A stretch of 32,351 nt of DNA from Candidatus Sulfopaludibacter sp. (GTDB taxonomy: Bacteria; Acidobacteriota; Terriglobia; Bryobacterales; Bryobacteraceae): contig JARLGM010000074.1 of NCBI GenBank assembly GCA_031292755.1, forward strand, positions 1-32,351, in the 5' to 3' direction. The notes below the pieces were generated by a model. It saw only the letters and a list, made by a program, of their open reading frames with translations. It searched no databases and was not told where the DNA came from. The first letter of the stretch is position 1. Each line of letters opens with the position of its first letter. This document shows, piece by piece, positions 7,923 to 15,535 of the stretch. The position numbers and the translations under genes are program-made.

Positions 7923-8231
7923 GTCGTGCGCTTATGCGTACTACTAGTATTTTTCCAGCGAACGCGTCCGGTAAAGACCTATACGTACGGGTGTGGGTAC
8001 GGGCTACTACTTTAGGAATATCCGATGTTAATAAACAAAAAAATCTCAATTATATTTATTTGAAATTCCGGCCAACCTTGCGAACCGAGCCCCGATAAGA
8101 CATGTAGCCAATCGGGCGTGAAGCTCACAGGTTCGCCTTTCGGGGTTTCGTCAAACCGGGGCCGCCGAGTTCCCAGAGCAGACCCCAGAAATAGCACCAG
8201 AAGAGGGCGCGGACGGGTGTGGCGCTGAGGA
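7923..8231. other. Intergenic region upstream of the PEP-CTERM gene, no gene seen
   Basis: The 309-bp stretch is more AT-rich than its surroundings, mainly at 8020-8065. It presumably holds the promoter of the leftward PEP-CTERM gene. A short direct repeat GTACGGG occurs twice, 5 bp apart, near 7985-8005 and could be a binding site. I looked for a sigma-54 -24/-12 element on the minus strand and saw none. No hairpin followed by a T-run and no open frame with homology were found. Confidence 0.4.
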
Positions 8232-8548
8232 CCGCTGGAACGGGTGCGGAAGCACCTGCGGGAATCGAAATCGCGCGCGTGCTGGTGGGGGCGGCGAACG
8301 ATTCGAGCGCGCTGGGAGCAATGCGGGCGTTTCAGGAAGCGGGACAGGCCAATGAATGCGTGGTGGTGGGGCAGAACGGGGAGCCTGAGGCTCGCGCGGA
8401 GTTGCGGACGGCGCACACGCGGACGATCGGGTCAGTAGCTTACTTTCCGGAGAAGTATGGGGACGGTTTGCTGCGGCTGGCTTTGGATATTCTGGCGCGG
8501 CGGGTGGTGCCCCCGGCGGTGTTCACAAATCATCAATTAGTTTGTTGA
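8232..8548 (+). pseudogene. C-terminal remnant of a periplasmic sugar-binding protein (LacI/RbsB-type)
   Basis: Frame 2 encodes ARVLVGAANDSSALGAMRAF, then EAGQANECVVVGQNGEPEAR, FPEKYGDGLLRLALDIL and PPAVFTNHQLV, the C-terminal lobe of type-1 periplasmic binding proteins (Peripla_BP_4). The preceding segment VRKHLRESKSR is in frame 3, ahead of the frame-2 part, so there is a frameshift near 8270. Everything upstream, including the signal peptide and N-terminal lobe, is missing; an in-frame stop lies just upstream of the first recognisable residues. It is a decayed ABC-transporter component or regulator. Confidence 0.65.
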
Positions 8549-8649
8549 CGATTCAGGCTTGAAGTCCGGGGCAGGAAGCAAACCCAAACGGCGACCGATA
8601 TGACGCCGGACTTTTCCGATCACGACGGGCGGGCCGAAAGCCAACCGGC

Positions 8650-8745
8650 GTCGTGGGTGACGAGCAGATCATAACGGAGATGTATCAGGCGATGCCGGAC
8701 CTTCGCGTCACGATTGAAGATCTGATCGCCGAAGGCGGATCATGA
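8650..8745 (+). pseudogene. Remnant of a SnoaL-like polyketide-cyclase-fold protein
   Basis: A 31-codon piece reads VVGDEQIITEMYQAMPDLRV then TIEDLIAEGGS and a TGA. The pattern (helix, then AMPDLRVTIEDLIAEGDxV) is typical of the middle of SnoaL-like proteins. The family continues for about 70 more residues that are absent here. It is too short to be functional. Confidence 0.4.
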
Positions 8746-8895
8746 CCGTCAGGTTCAGATCGAGCAGTTTCTGTTCGGATTGCAGAGCCAAGGCGTCGTA
8801 AGCCAGCACCGATAGCGGCCGATGGGCACGGCCGGATGCCGGGAGTTCATAGCGGCCCCGGCTTTTAGGGCCACCGAACCTGAACCGTCCGTGAC

Positions 8896-9021
8896 GTCGG
8901 CGGTGGTCTGTAGGCCGACTTCGGTGAACTCTGCTCCAACGCGGATGGCTTCCTGAAATGCGGGAATGGTGTTTTCGGGGTGGCGAAGATGCTCGCCCCG
9001 AAGAGAGATGGCGACAACGTG
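8896..9021 (-). pseudogene. Remnant of a glycerophosphodiester phosphodiesterase (GDPD)
   Basis: Reading leftward, the segment VVAISLRGEHLRHPENTIPA continues as FQEAIRVGAEFTEVGLQTTA. This corresponds to the N-terminal GDPD motif (HRG, then PENTxxAF, then GAxxxExD). The catalytic His of HRG is Leu and the acidic ExD position is EVG, so metal-binding and catalytic residues are already lost. The rest of the roughly 250-residue barrel does not follow. It is a fragment in the same debris zone as the binding-protein and SnoaL pieces. Confidence 0.55.
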
Positions 9022-9257
9022 GCGCGGCTCGTCGACACAAACTTCGTTACAGGCCGCCACCAAGCCAGGAGCATCACCAGAGTGACACTACCAACGAATC
9101 GTCAGCCGGTAGCTAGAGTAACAGCGCGCTCAAAGGTGACCGTGAAGACCGGTGCGTGTAGTGAGCGTTGGAGACCTCACGTTTGCATTCATCTTCCGTG
9201 TCCTGAGGCGCATATCTCCCAGGTCCCAAATTGACAAGGAGGCCGACATAAGGCATC

Positions 9258-9354
9258 CTTCGAAAAGAAGTACTCTCCTGGAAGGTTGCGGCCTTCCGGA
9301 CTCCAAGGCGTAGTCCCTCGAAAACCCGAGAAAGGGCGGTAGCTTGCCCTTTTT
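9258..9354 (+). promoter_or_regulatory. Structured leader RNA of the EPS operon: chain of abutting hairpins
   Basis: Read on the plus strand, stems are: CTTC 9258-9261 with GAAG 9267-9270; GGAAGG 9280-9285 with CCTTCC 9292-9297; GGACT 9298-9302 with AGTCC 9312-9316; CTCG 9317-9320 with CGAG 9327-9330; AAAGGGC 9331-9337 with GCCCTTT 9346-9352. The last four hairpins follow one another with no unpaired base between them, which suggests a stacked structured RNA rather than chance palindromes. The region lies 52-148 nt upstream of a NusG-like antiterminator gene. It does not match a riboswitch class I know; c-di-GMP-I core motifs are absent. Confidence 0.5.
9331..9354 (+). terminator. Putative intrinsic terminator/attenuator in the EPS leader
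   Basis: A perfect 7-bp stem (AAAGGGC with GCCCTTT) and 8-nt loop runs into a T5 tract at 9350-9354, the form of a Rho-independent terminator. It lies 51 nt before the ATG of the NusG-like gene and after a long non-coding region. It may therefore either end read-through from upstream or act as an attenuator overcome by the antiterminator encoded immediately downstream. The T-tract is short and overlaps the stem, so its strength is uncertain. Confidence 0.5.
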
Positions 9355-9405
9355 GCTGGCAGTTGAGCCAAGTAGCTTCGCGTTTTGTCTACATAAGGAG
9401 CGCTC

Positions 9406-9957
9406 ATGGGTATACCTATCTCTTCCGACGGTTGGTACGCCATTAGAGTCAAAAGCAATCGCGAAAGAATAACGGCGGTGGGTCTTTCGGGCAAAGGCTT
9501 CGAGGTGTTCCTGCCTGAATATGGCCGGCCCCGCGGGGCACGCAGGGGCGCTGAACGCGTTGTTCTGTTTCCAGGCTATGTATTCGGGCGCTTCGATCCG
9601 AGCAATCGCCTGCCTATCCTGACTTTGCCCGGAGTGATTCACATTGTGTGCGCCGGCAAAACTCCCGCTCCAGTGGACGCTACTGAACTAGAGTCCCTGC
9701 AGGTATTGCTCCAGGCCGGCCTACCGATCAATCCCGACGAGCAATATGCAGTTGGCGAAGGGGTCAAAATCGACAGCGGACCTCTGGCCGGTGCGCGCGG
9801 CGTAGTTGTCGGCGAGGACAACCGCAGGCTGCTGGTCTCAATCACTCTTTTACAAAGGTCCGTATCCGTAGCGCTGCCCCGGGAGTGGGTTTGCAAGGTT
9901 ACGACTCCGCACGGTGGCGGTATATTTGCTGCACAAGAGAGCGCGTATGATCGTTAA
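9406..9957 (+). CDS. NusG-family transcription antiterminator (RfaH/LoaP/UpxY-like)
   Basis: This 183-residue specialised NusG paralogue has an NGN domain at about residues 8-105 (GWYAIRVKSNRE, then VVLFPGYVFGRFD and LPGVIHIVC). A KOW domain follows at about 125-165 (YAVGEGVKIDSGPLAGARGV). AAGGAG lies 6 nt upstream of ATG 9406. Paralogues of this kind at the head of polysaccharide or secondary-metabolite operons bind RNA polymerase and suppress termination through the long transcript. Here it heads ten tightly packed EPS genes and follows a hairpin-rich leader, which fits that role. Housekeeping NusG is unlikely, because secE and ribosomal protein genes are not adjacent and the sequence is divergent. 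Confidence 0.9.
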   Translation: MGIPISSDGWYAIRVKSNRERITAVGLSGKGFEVFLPEYGRPRGARRGAERVVLFPGYVFGRFDPSNRLPILTLPGVIHIVCAGKTPAPVDATELESLQVLLQAGLPINPDEQYAVGEGVKIDSGPLAGARGVVVGEDNRRLLVSITLLQRSVSVALPREWVCKVTTPHGGGIFAAQESAYDR

Positions 9958-10930
9958 GTTTGTGTTCTTAGTAAGTGCTGCTTGCGCCCTTGGAGCCGGG
10001 CAGCAGATGCCGGGGGCGGCGCCCGCGCCGAATCCCCCCGGAAGCGATCCGGTTTCCCGTATGTATGTATTGGGACCCAACGACCAGTTATCCATCGATG
10101 TGGTGGAGTTGCCGGAGTTTCATGGCAAATTATACCGGGTAGGTTCGGATGGGACTATCGATCTGCCTCTGATTGGAAATGTCCCGGCTGCGGGGCGTAC
10201 GCTGGCCGAAGTCAAAGCGGACATAGAGCATCGCTTGCGCTCCCAGGTTCGCGCGCCGCACGTGGTGGCGGGCGTGACCGAGACGAAGAGCCAGCCGGTT
10301 TCCGTGATGGGCGAAGTGTTCACGCCCGGCACCCAACAGATGGACGGACAGAGAACTCTGTTTGATGTGCTTGCCGGCGCCGGCGGGCTGAAACCCGACG
10401 CCGGCGATGTCATTACCATCACGCGACAGAAGCGAGAGGGATCGTTGGGACTCCCCAACACGGTGGTGGACCCGGCAACCGGCAAGAGCACCGCGGAGGT
10501 GAGGGTAACCGACCTGGTTCAACTGCGGGATCCCGCGGTGAATATTGTGATGCGCGCACACGACGAGGTGGCGGTGCCACGCGCGCTTCTCCTGTACGTG
10601 ATCGGGAATGTGCGTAAGCCGGGCGGGTTCACTCTGTCTGAGAAGAGATCACTTTCGGCCCTGGAGGCCTTGTCGCTGGCGGAGGGGCTAAGCCCCAACG
10701 CGGCTCCAGGCAGTGCGCGGATACTTCGCGCCACCGCGAACAGCGACACGGCACGCCAGCAGATTCCGATCAATTTGAAGCGAATCCTTACCGGTAAAGA
10801 AGAAGACATGCGCCTGCAACCGGGCGACATCCTGTTTGTCCCCGACAACGGGAAGCGACGGATCGCCGCCAAGACGGCCGAAACGGCCCTCGCGACGATA
10901 TCCGGCATTGCAATTTGGCGCGGATTCTAA
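9947..10930 (+). CDS. Polysaccharide export outer-membrane protein (Wza-like)
   Basis: This 327-residue protein forms, by family knowledge, the outer-membrane export channel for EPS. ATG 9947 lies inside the last codons of the NusG-like gene, with GAGAG just upstream. The earlier in-frame ATG 9914 would spoil the signal peptide MIVKFVFLVSAACALGAG. The SAAC-A site at residues 11-14 is a weak lipobox without Leu at -3, so lipidation is uncertain. The Poly_export domain starts at YVLGPNDQLSIDV and is followed by two SLBB-type domains beginning PVSVMGEVFTPG and LYVIGNVRKPG. The C-terminus (LQPGDILFVPDNGK then a short hydrophobic helix) resembles the membrane-spanning end of Wza-like proteins. Confidence 0.92.
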   Translation: MIVKFVFLVSAACALGAGQQMPGAAPAPNPPGSDPVSRMYVLGPNDQLSIDVVELPEFHGKLYRVGSDGTIDLPLIGNVPAAGRTLAEVKADIEHRLRSQVRAPHVVAGVTETKSQPVSVMGEVFTPGTQQMDGQRTLFDVLAGAGGLKPDAGDVITITRQKREGSLGLPNTVVDPATGKSTAEVRVTDLVQLRDPAVNIVMRAHDEVAVPRALLLYVIGNVRKPGGFTLSEKRSLSALEALSLAEGLSPNAAPGSARILRATANSDTARQQIPINLKRILTGKEEDMRLQPGDILFVPDNGKRRIAAKTAETALATISGIAIWRGF

Positions 10931-10950
10931 ACAACAAGCACGGGGTGACG

Positions 10951-13164
10951 ATGCAGCGATACATCAGCGGTATGAGTGATTACCCGAACCGCGGGGAGAT
11001 AGTGTCCCGCAGTTACGGAATGGGAACGCCGGTTCCGGAGTACTCGGCGGCGGACGGGCCAAGGTCCGTGCCTTATTTCCGGTACCTATACAGCAGAAAG
11101 TGGACCCTGGCGCTAATTGCGCTGGCCGGCCTACTGGTGGGCACCTTAATCGTCTGGCGTCAACCATACGTTTACCGCTCGCACTCGTATCTTGAGGTAA
11201 CGGGGCTCAACGATGATCTGCTCAACAAGCGGGAATTCGACCCGACGGCGAGTCGCGATGATTCCTCTCAAGTGTATGTCAATACCGTCGCGCGTCTACT
11301 GCAAAGCGGGCCCTTGTACAGCCGGGTCGCGGCGGAATTGAATGGACATGGTTCCAGCCCGGAATGGAATCCTCCCATCACCAGCAAGGAAGTGGCCACG
11401 AACACCCATGTGATTACGCACGATACGGATCGCATCGTGGAAGTGGCGGCAGACTCGACCGACCCGAAGCGGGCGGCTGCCATCGTCAACGGGCTGACTA
11501 CGGGGTTTATCCAGCAGGACTTGGACTCTCGCTGGCAGGCCAGCAACAGTACTTCCGACCGGCTGCGGAGGCAGTTGGACGATCTTGCGGCGAAACTCCG
11601 GTCCTCGGAGGATCAGCTCGAGGCGTTCACGAGGAACTCGCACCTGCTGATTAATGGAGAGGATAGCTCCGCCGGCACCTTCGTCAACGACATTCAAACC
11701 GAACTGACCCGGGCACAATCCGACCGTGCGAACAAAGAAGCGGAGTTCGAGCGGGCGAGTGCCGCCGGCGGGTCCGCCGTCCTGCCGCCCGACGGCACCA
11801 TCGACCAATATCAGTTGCAACTTACCACCCTGCAAAAGCAGTTAGCGGAGATGGAAGCGACCTACGCTCCGGACTATTATAAGATTCCTCCCCTTAAGGC
11901 ACAGATAGCCCAGTTGGAGAAGGCCATCGCTTCACAGCGGACGGCGGCGACGGCGCGGGTGGAGAGCGATTATCGTGCCGCGCAGAGGCGCGAGAACCTG
12001 CTGCACGCGCAGTACGACGCGCGAGTGCGGAACGCCACCGACCAGGTGTCCAAGATGGTCCAGTACGCGGCGCTGAAGAATCAGCTCGAGATGAATCAAA
12101 GTATCTATTCGATGATGATGCAGAAGGTCAAGGGTTACGGCGTCGCAGCAGCGATGCAGGCGAGCAACGTGAGGGTAGTGGACCCCGCCGTGCCGTCGAC
12201 GATTCCGGTGCGGCCGAACAAGCCCATGACCGCCTTGCTTATCTCTTTCGGATTCCTGTGTATCGGTGCACTCATTCTGATCGCACGGGCGGGAGCAGAC
12301 CACACCATCATGGAGCCTGGCGAATCGAAGCAATATTTGAGGGCACCGGAACTGGGAGTTATTCCCATGGCGAGCCAGGCGGGTTTACGGTCGGTTGACG
12401 GCGTAGGGGTGCGTGGACGACTTGGCGCCGGGATTGCGCTTGGCGGGGCCGCCCGGGACTCCCGGCTGGAAACTGTTACGTGGCGGTCCAGCTCCTGCCT
12501 GCTGGCCGAGTCGTTCCGTTCGGCCAGTGCGTCTTTGCTACTGCCGGGGCAGGGGAACGACGATCATCGCGTCCTGGTGGTCACCAGCCTGAGTCCGGGG
12601 GAAGGAAAGACCACGGTGGCGAGTAACCTGGCAATTTCGCTGGCCGGCGTGGCAGGCAAGGTATTGCTGATTGACGGAGACCGACGGAGGGCCAGGCTCC
12701 ACACGGTATTCGGGTGTGAGAACGACCGGGGGATTGCCGACCTTCTCAACCCGGACGGCGCCCCGAATGTGTCGGTGGAGGATTGCATTGTACAGACCGC
12801 GGTACCGAATCTTTGCTTATTGCCCAGTGGGGGTCGCGGCTTGAGTTCTTCCGACCTGCTGTATTCCCCCAGGATGAGCAAGTTGATCGGGGATCTCCGG
12901 CGGCAATTCAACGTAGTGCTCATCGACACGCCTCCCTTGCTGAACCTCGCCGATGCACGGGTTCTGGGACGCATCTCAGACGGAGTCATTCTGGTGATCC
13001 GAGCGGGCCGCGTGCGCTGGGAGGCTGCGATGGCGGTGGAACAGCGATTGTACGAGGACGGTATTACGGTGCTTGGCACGGTTCTGAACGACTGGGATCC
13101 CAAACAGAATGGGTACGGCGTATACCCGTACGACAAGCACATCGAAGCCTATTTTGCGGCTTGA
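10951..13164 (+). CDS. Wzc/GumC-type polysaccharide co-polymerase with BY-kinase domain
   Basis: This 737-residue inner-membrane protein controls EPS chain length and coordinates export. A Wzz domain begins after residue 40 with TM1 (about 50-68). Residues about 200-380 are a long coiled-coil periplasmic region, followed by the PNKP motif (422-425) and TM2 (about 428-448). The cytoplasmic tyrosine-kinase domain has Walker A SPGEGKTT (K553), Walker A' LLIDGDRRR, Walker B VVLIDTPP (D659) and a C-terminal tyrosine cluster (YGVYPYDKHIEAYF) for autophosphorylation. I chose ATG 10951 with GGGGTG upstream; ATG 10915 would overlap the Wza gene. No Wzb phosphatase gene is nearby. Confidence 0.93.
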   Translation: MQRYISGMSDYPNRGEIVSRSYGMGTPVPEYSAADGPRSVPYFRYLYSRKWTLALIALAGLLVGTLIVWRQPYVYRSHSYLEVTGLNDDLLNKREFDPTASRDDSSQVYVNTVARLLQSGPLYSRVAAELNGHGSSPEWNPPITSKEVATNTHVITHDTDRIVEVAADSTDPKRAAAIVNGLTTGFIQQDLDSRWQASNSTSDRLRRQLDDLAAKLRSSEDQLEAFTRNSHLLINGEDSSAGTFVNDIQTELTRAQSDRANKEAEFERASAAGGSAVLPPDGTIDQYQLQLTTLQKQLAEMEATYAPDYYKIPPLKAQIAQLEKAIASQRTAATARVESDYRAAQRRENLLHAQYDARVRNATDQVSKMVQYAALKNQLEMNQSIYSMMMQKVKGYGVAAAMQASNVRVVDPAVPSTIPVRPNKPMTALLISFGFLCIGALILIARAGADHTIMEPGESKQYLRAPELGVIPMASQAGLRSVDGVGVRGRLGAGIALGGAARDSRLETVTWRSSSCLLAESFRSASASLLLPGQGNDDHRVLVVTSLSPGEGKTTVASNLAISLAGVAGKVLLIDGDRRRARLHTVFGCENDRGIADLLNPDGAPNVSVEDCIVQTAVPNLCLLPSGGRGLSSSDLLYSPRMSKLIGDLRRQFNVVLIDTPPLLNLADARVLGRISDGVILVIRAGRVRWEAAMAVEQRLYEDGITVLGTVLNDWDPKQNGYGVYPYDKHIEAYFAA

Positions 13165-13185
13165 TTGACAGGGAGGAGCAACCGC

Positions 13186-14682
13186 TTGTTATCTTGTAAA
13201 ACGTTTTCGGCCCCTTCTTTTACACGGAGCCCTCACTTCTTTGTCCTGCATCTACTTTGCGATTGCGGCGCTTTGGCTGTAGCCTGGCGAATTACTCTGG
13301 AGGTAAGGCTACTTTTGAATCCGTACATGGCGATTACCTTGTCGCGTCCTACCATTCAAGAGATTGCACCGCCACTTACAGCCATTGTGTTGCTGTGGTT
13401 GCTGACTGCAACCGGCCGAAAGACCTACCGCAGGGAAATCGGTGAGACGCCGGCGGCGGCGTTGCTCCGGGTGGCGGAGTCGGCGACTGCTGTCAGCATC
13501 ATAGCAGTCATCCTGACGTTCGCGTCGAGTCGATTCGGTAACGGCTTGTCGCGGTCGTTCATCCTGTTGTTCGTTCCGATCAGCTTCTTGAGTCTTGCTG
13601 CCTCGTTCTTTACGGCCAGCGCAATCGCGCGCCTGATCGCACCCCTGTGGCCGGGCGAAAAGCGGATAGCCGTGCTGGGTTTCGGACGTCTGGCACAGGA
13701 AGTGGTGGAGGCCATTGGCGTCTCAACGGGGAGTGGAGCCTCGGTTCGGGGCCTCATCCTTCCCGCGGGGTTCGCAATGGCGGGCACGGAAACGCAACTC
13801 AATGTCGAAGTCCTGGACCCTCCCCTGCCGGTACTCGGAACGACTCACGATCTGGCTGAGGTGATTAACCGCGAGAGCCTGGATCGTATTATCCTCGCCT
13901 GCGACACCCTTACCGAGCCGGAGGTGGAGCATTGCGGGGAAGTTCTGAAGCGGATGGGCGTCACAGTGAGCCGGCCGATATCTACCGTGATCCCGGATGC
14001 CCAGGTCAGTTATCACAATCTATACGGCCTCCATCTGGTGGATGTTCAGCCGTCTCCCTTCACAGCCTGGCAGGAGGTCCTGAAACGCGGCACAGATGTC
14101 CTGGTTTCCCTGGTATTGATTCTGCTTCTGGTGCCATTATTCATAATCATTGCCGGACTGATCGTGGTTACATCGGATGGACCGGTGCTTTACCGGGCGC
14201 CCCGGGTGGGTAAGGGGGGACGGTACTTCACCTTCTGGAAATTTCGATCTATGTACTGTGCTGGTCCGGAGCGCCGCGAACTGACGGAGCAAAACGAACA
14301 CTCCGGGCATCTCTTCAAGGTGCGCTGCGACCCTCGCATCACGCCATTGGGCCGCGTGCTGAGACGCTTCAGCCTGGATGAGCTACCGCAGTTGTTCAAC
14401 GTCCTTCTTGGAGACATGGCGCTGGTGGGTCCGCGGCCGCTCCCTGCGGAAGATCTCGATCCCGATGGTATGAGCCAGAAGTTTCGCGGCTGGGCGGAAC
14501 AGCGTGCGCGCGTGCGGCCCGGCATCACCGGATTGTGGCAGGTAAGCGGCCGCAGTGACGTTCCGTTCAGCGAGATGGTGGAACTGGACGTGCAATATAT
14601 CCGTGACTGGTCGCTGAAATCGGATATGTCGATTCTGATGGCCACACCCCGGGCGGTGATCACCGGGCGCGGAGCTTACTAA
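13186..14682 (+). CDS. Polyprenyl-phosphate glycosyl-1-phosphate transferase (WbaP-like initiating enzyme)
   Basis: This 498-residue protein transfers a sugar-1-phosphate to undecaprenyl phosphate to begin each EPS repeat unit. It has four N-terminal membrane helices, a Rossmann-like CoA-binding-type domain (RIAVLGFGRLAQEVVEAI, about 160-290), then a re-entrant helix and the catalytic PglC-like domain. Diagnostic motifs are FTFWKFRSM, RFSLDELPQLFNVLLGDMAL, VGPRP and RPGITGLWQVSGR. The start is most likely TTG 13186, because GGGAGGAG lies 7 nt upstream; TTG 13165 would begin immediately after the Wzc stop with no ribosome-binding site. The sugar (Glc, Gal or other) cannot be told from sequence. 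The stop and the next start overlap by one base (TAATG). Confidence 0.93.
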   Translation: MLSCKTFSAPSFTRSPHFFVLHLLCDCGALAVAWRITLEVRLLLNPYMAITLSRPTIQEIAPPLTAIVLLWLLTATGRKTYRREIGETPAAALLRVAESATAVSIIAVILTFASSRFGNGLSRSFILLFVPISFLSLAASFFTASAIARLIAPLWPGEKRIAVLGFGRLAQEVVEAIGVSTGSGASVRGLILPAGFAMAGTETQLNVEVLDPPLPVLGTTHDLAEVINRESLDRIILACDTLTEPEVEHCGEVLKRMGVTVSRPISTVIPDAQVSYHNLYGLHLVDVQPSPFTAWQEVLKRGTDVLVSLVLILLLVPLFIIIAGLIVVTSDGPVLYRAPRVGKGGRYFTFWKFRSMYCAGPERRELTEQNEHSGHLFKVRCDPRITPLGRVLRRFSLDELPQLFNVLLGDMALVGPRPLPAEDLDPDGMSQKFRGWAEQRARVRPGITGLWQVSGRSDVPFSEMVELDVQYIRDWSLKSDMSILMATPRAVITGRGAY

Positions 14683-15509
14683 TGACGTTGCAGATTTTCG
14701 AACCTCCGAAGGGAGACGTTTTGAGCGTCGCCGTAAGTAGAACCAGCTACTCCGAACTAGCGGAGGTATGCCGCGGCTGGATCGCCAACCGGAGAAACGG
14801 GACCGGCGGAGCGAAGGCGCGCTATGTTTGCTTCCTATCGGTTCACGGAATAATCACCGCGCGTGACGATCGGGATGTCGGCGTTATTCTGAACTCGGCT
14901 GACGTGGTTGCGCCTGATGGGATGCCGGTGGTTTGGGCACTGCGGTCATTCGGATTCGCGAGGCAGGAGAGGGTGTATGGACCAACAGCGATGCTTCGCC
15001 TCTGCGAGGACGCTGCGCGGCACGGACACAGGGTCTTCCTGTACGGAGGCACCCAGGACAGCCTGGAAATACTGGTCGCACGCCTGACTGCCAGATTTTC
15101 AGGCCTTCCGATTGTGGGCGCGTACTCACCGCCATTCCGTCCACTTACTGAAGAAGAGGATGAATGGGTCGTACGACGGATCCTGCAGTCCGCCGCGGAC
15201 ATCGTTTTCGTCGGTATTAGCACGCCGAAGCAGGAGCGATGGATGTTCAGTCATCGGGACCGGCTCCCCGGCATGGTTCTGGCGGGGGTGGGAGCGGCTT
15301 TCGACTTCCATGCCGGGAAGGTTCGACAGGCGGCTCCTTGGTTTCAGAAGCTTGGCCTTGAGTGGCTATTTCGATTGTGGGCGGAGCCCCGGCGCCTGTG
15401 GCATCGTTACCTGATAGTGACTCCGCGATTTCTCCCTTTGTGGGCACTTCAATGGTTCGACCGCCGGATACACGGACTCACGTGGAAGGAAGCTCCGGCG
15501 AAACATTAA
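14682..15509 (+). CDS. WecG/TagA/CpsF family glycosyltransferase (GT26)
   Basis: This 275-residue cytoplasmic, membrane-associated glycosyltransferase probably adds the second sugar to the lipid-linked primer made by the upstream enzyme. Family motifs are SADVVAPDGMPVVWALR (about 68-84), the VYGPTAMLRLCEDAARHG stretch, GISTPKQERWM and LAGVGAAFDFHAGKVRQAAPWFQKLGLEWLFRL near the C-terminus. The Asp in the APDG motif is the proposed catalytic residue in this family. Relatives transfer N-acetylmannosamine(uronic acid) or glucuronic acid, so a HexNAc or uronate acceptor/donor is possible but unproven. Start by one-base overlap with the upstream stop, implying coupling. Confidence 0.92.
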   Translation: MTLQIFEPPKGDVLSVAVSRTSYSELAEVCRGWIANRRNGTGGAKARYVCFLSVHGIITARDDRDVGVILNSADVVAPDGMPVVWALRSFGFARQERVYGPTAMLRLCEDAARHGHRVFLYGGTQDSLEILVARLTARFSGLPIVGAYSPPFRPLTEEEDEWVVRRILQSAADIVFVGISTPKQERWMFSHRDRLPGMVLAGVGAAFDFHAGKVRQAAPWFQKLGLEWLFRLWAEPRRLWHRYLIVTPRFLPLWALQWFDRRIHGLTWKEAPAKH

Positions 15510-15535
15510 CCCGTGGAAGAAAGGCAAATACGTAG

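Noticed and set aside
9231..9259. Sigma-70 promoter with TTGACA at 9231
   Set aside because: At 17-nt spacing the -10 hexamer would be CATCCT, too poor a match to call without transcript data.
9258..9354. c-di-GMP-I (GEMM) riboswitch in the EPS leader
   Set aside because: The conserved GACGCAAAGC and GCAAACC elements and the three-helix layout are absent; the hairpins are simply consecutive.
9354..9405. Sigma-54 promoter before the EPS operon
   Set aside because: A TGGCAG lies at 9357-9362 but no GC follows at the required 10-nt spacing.
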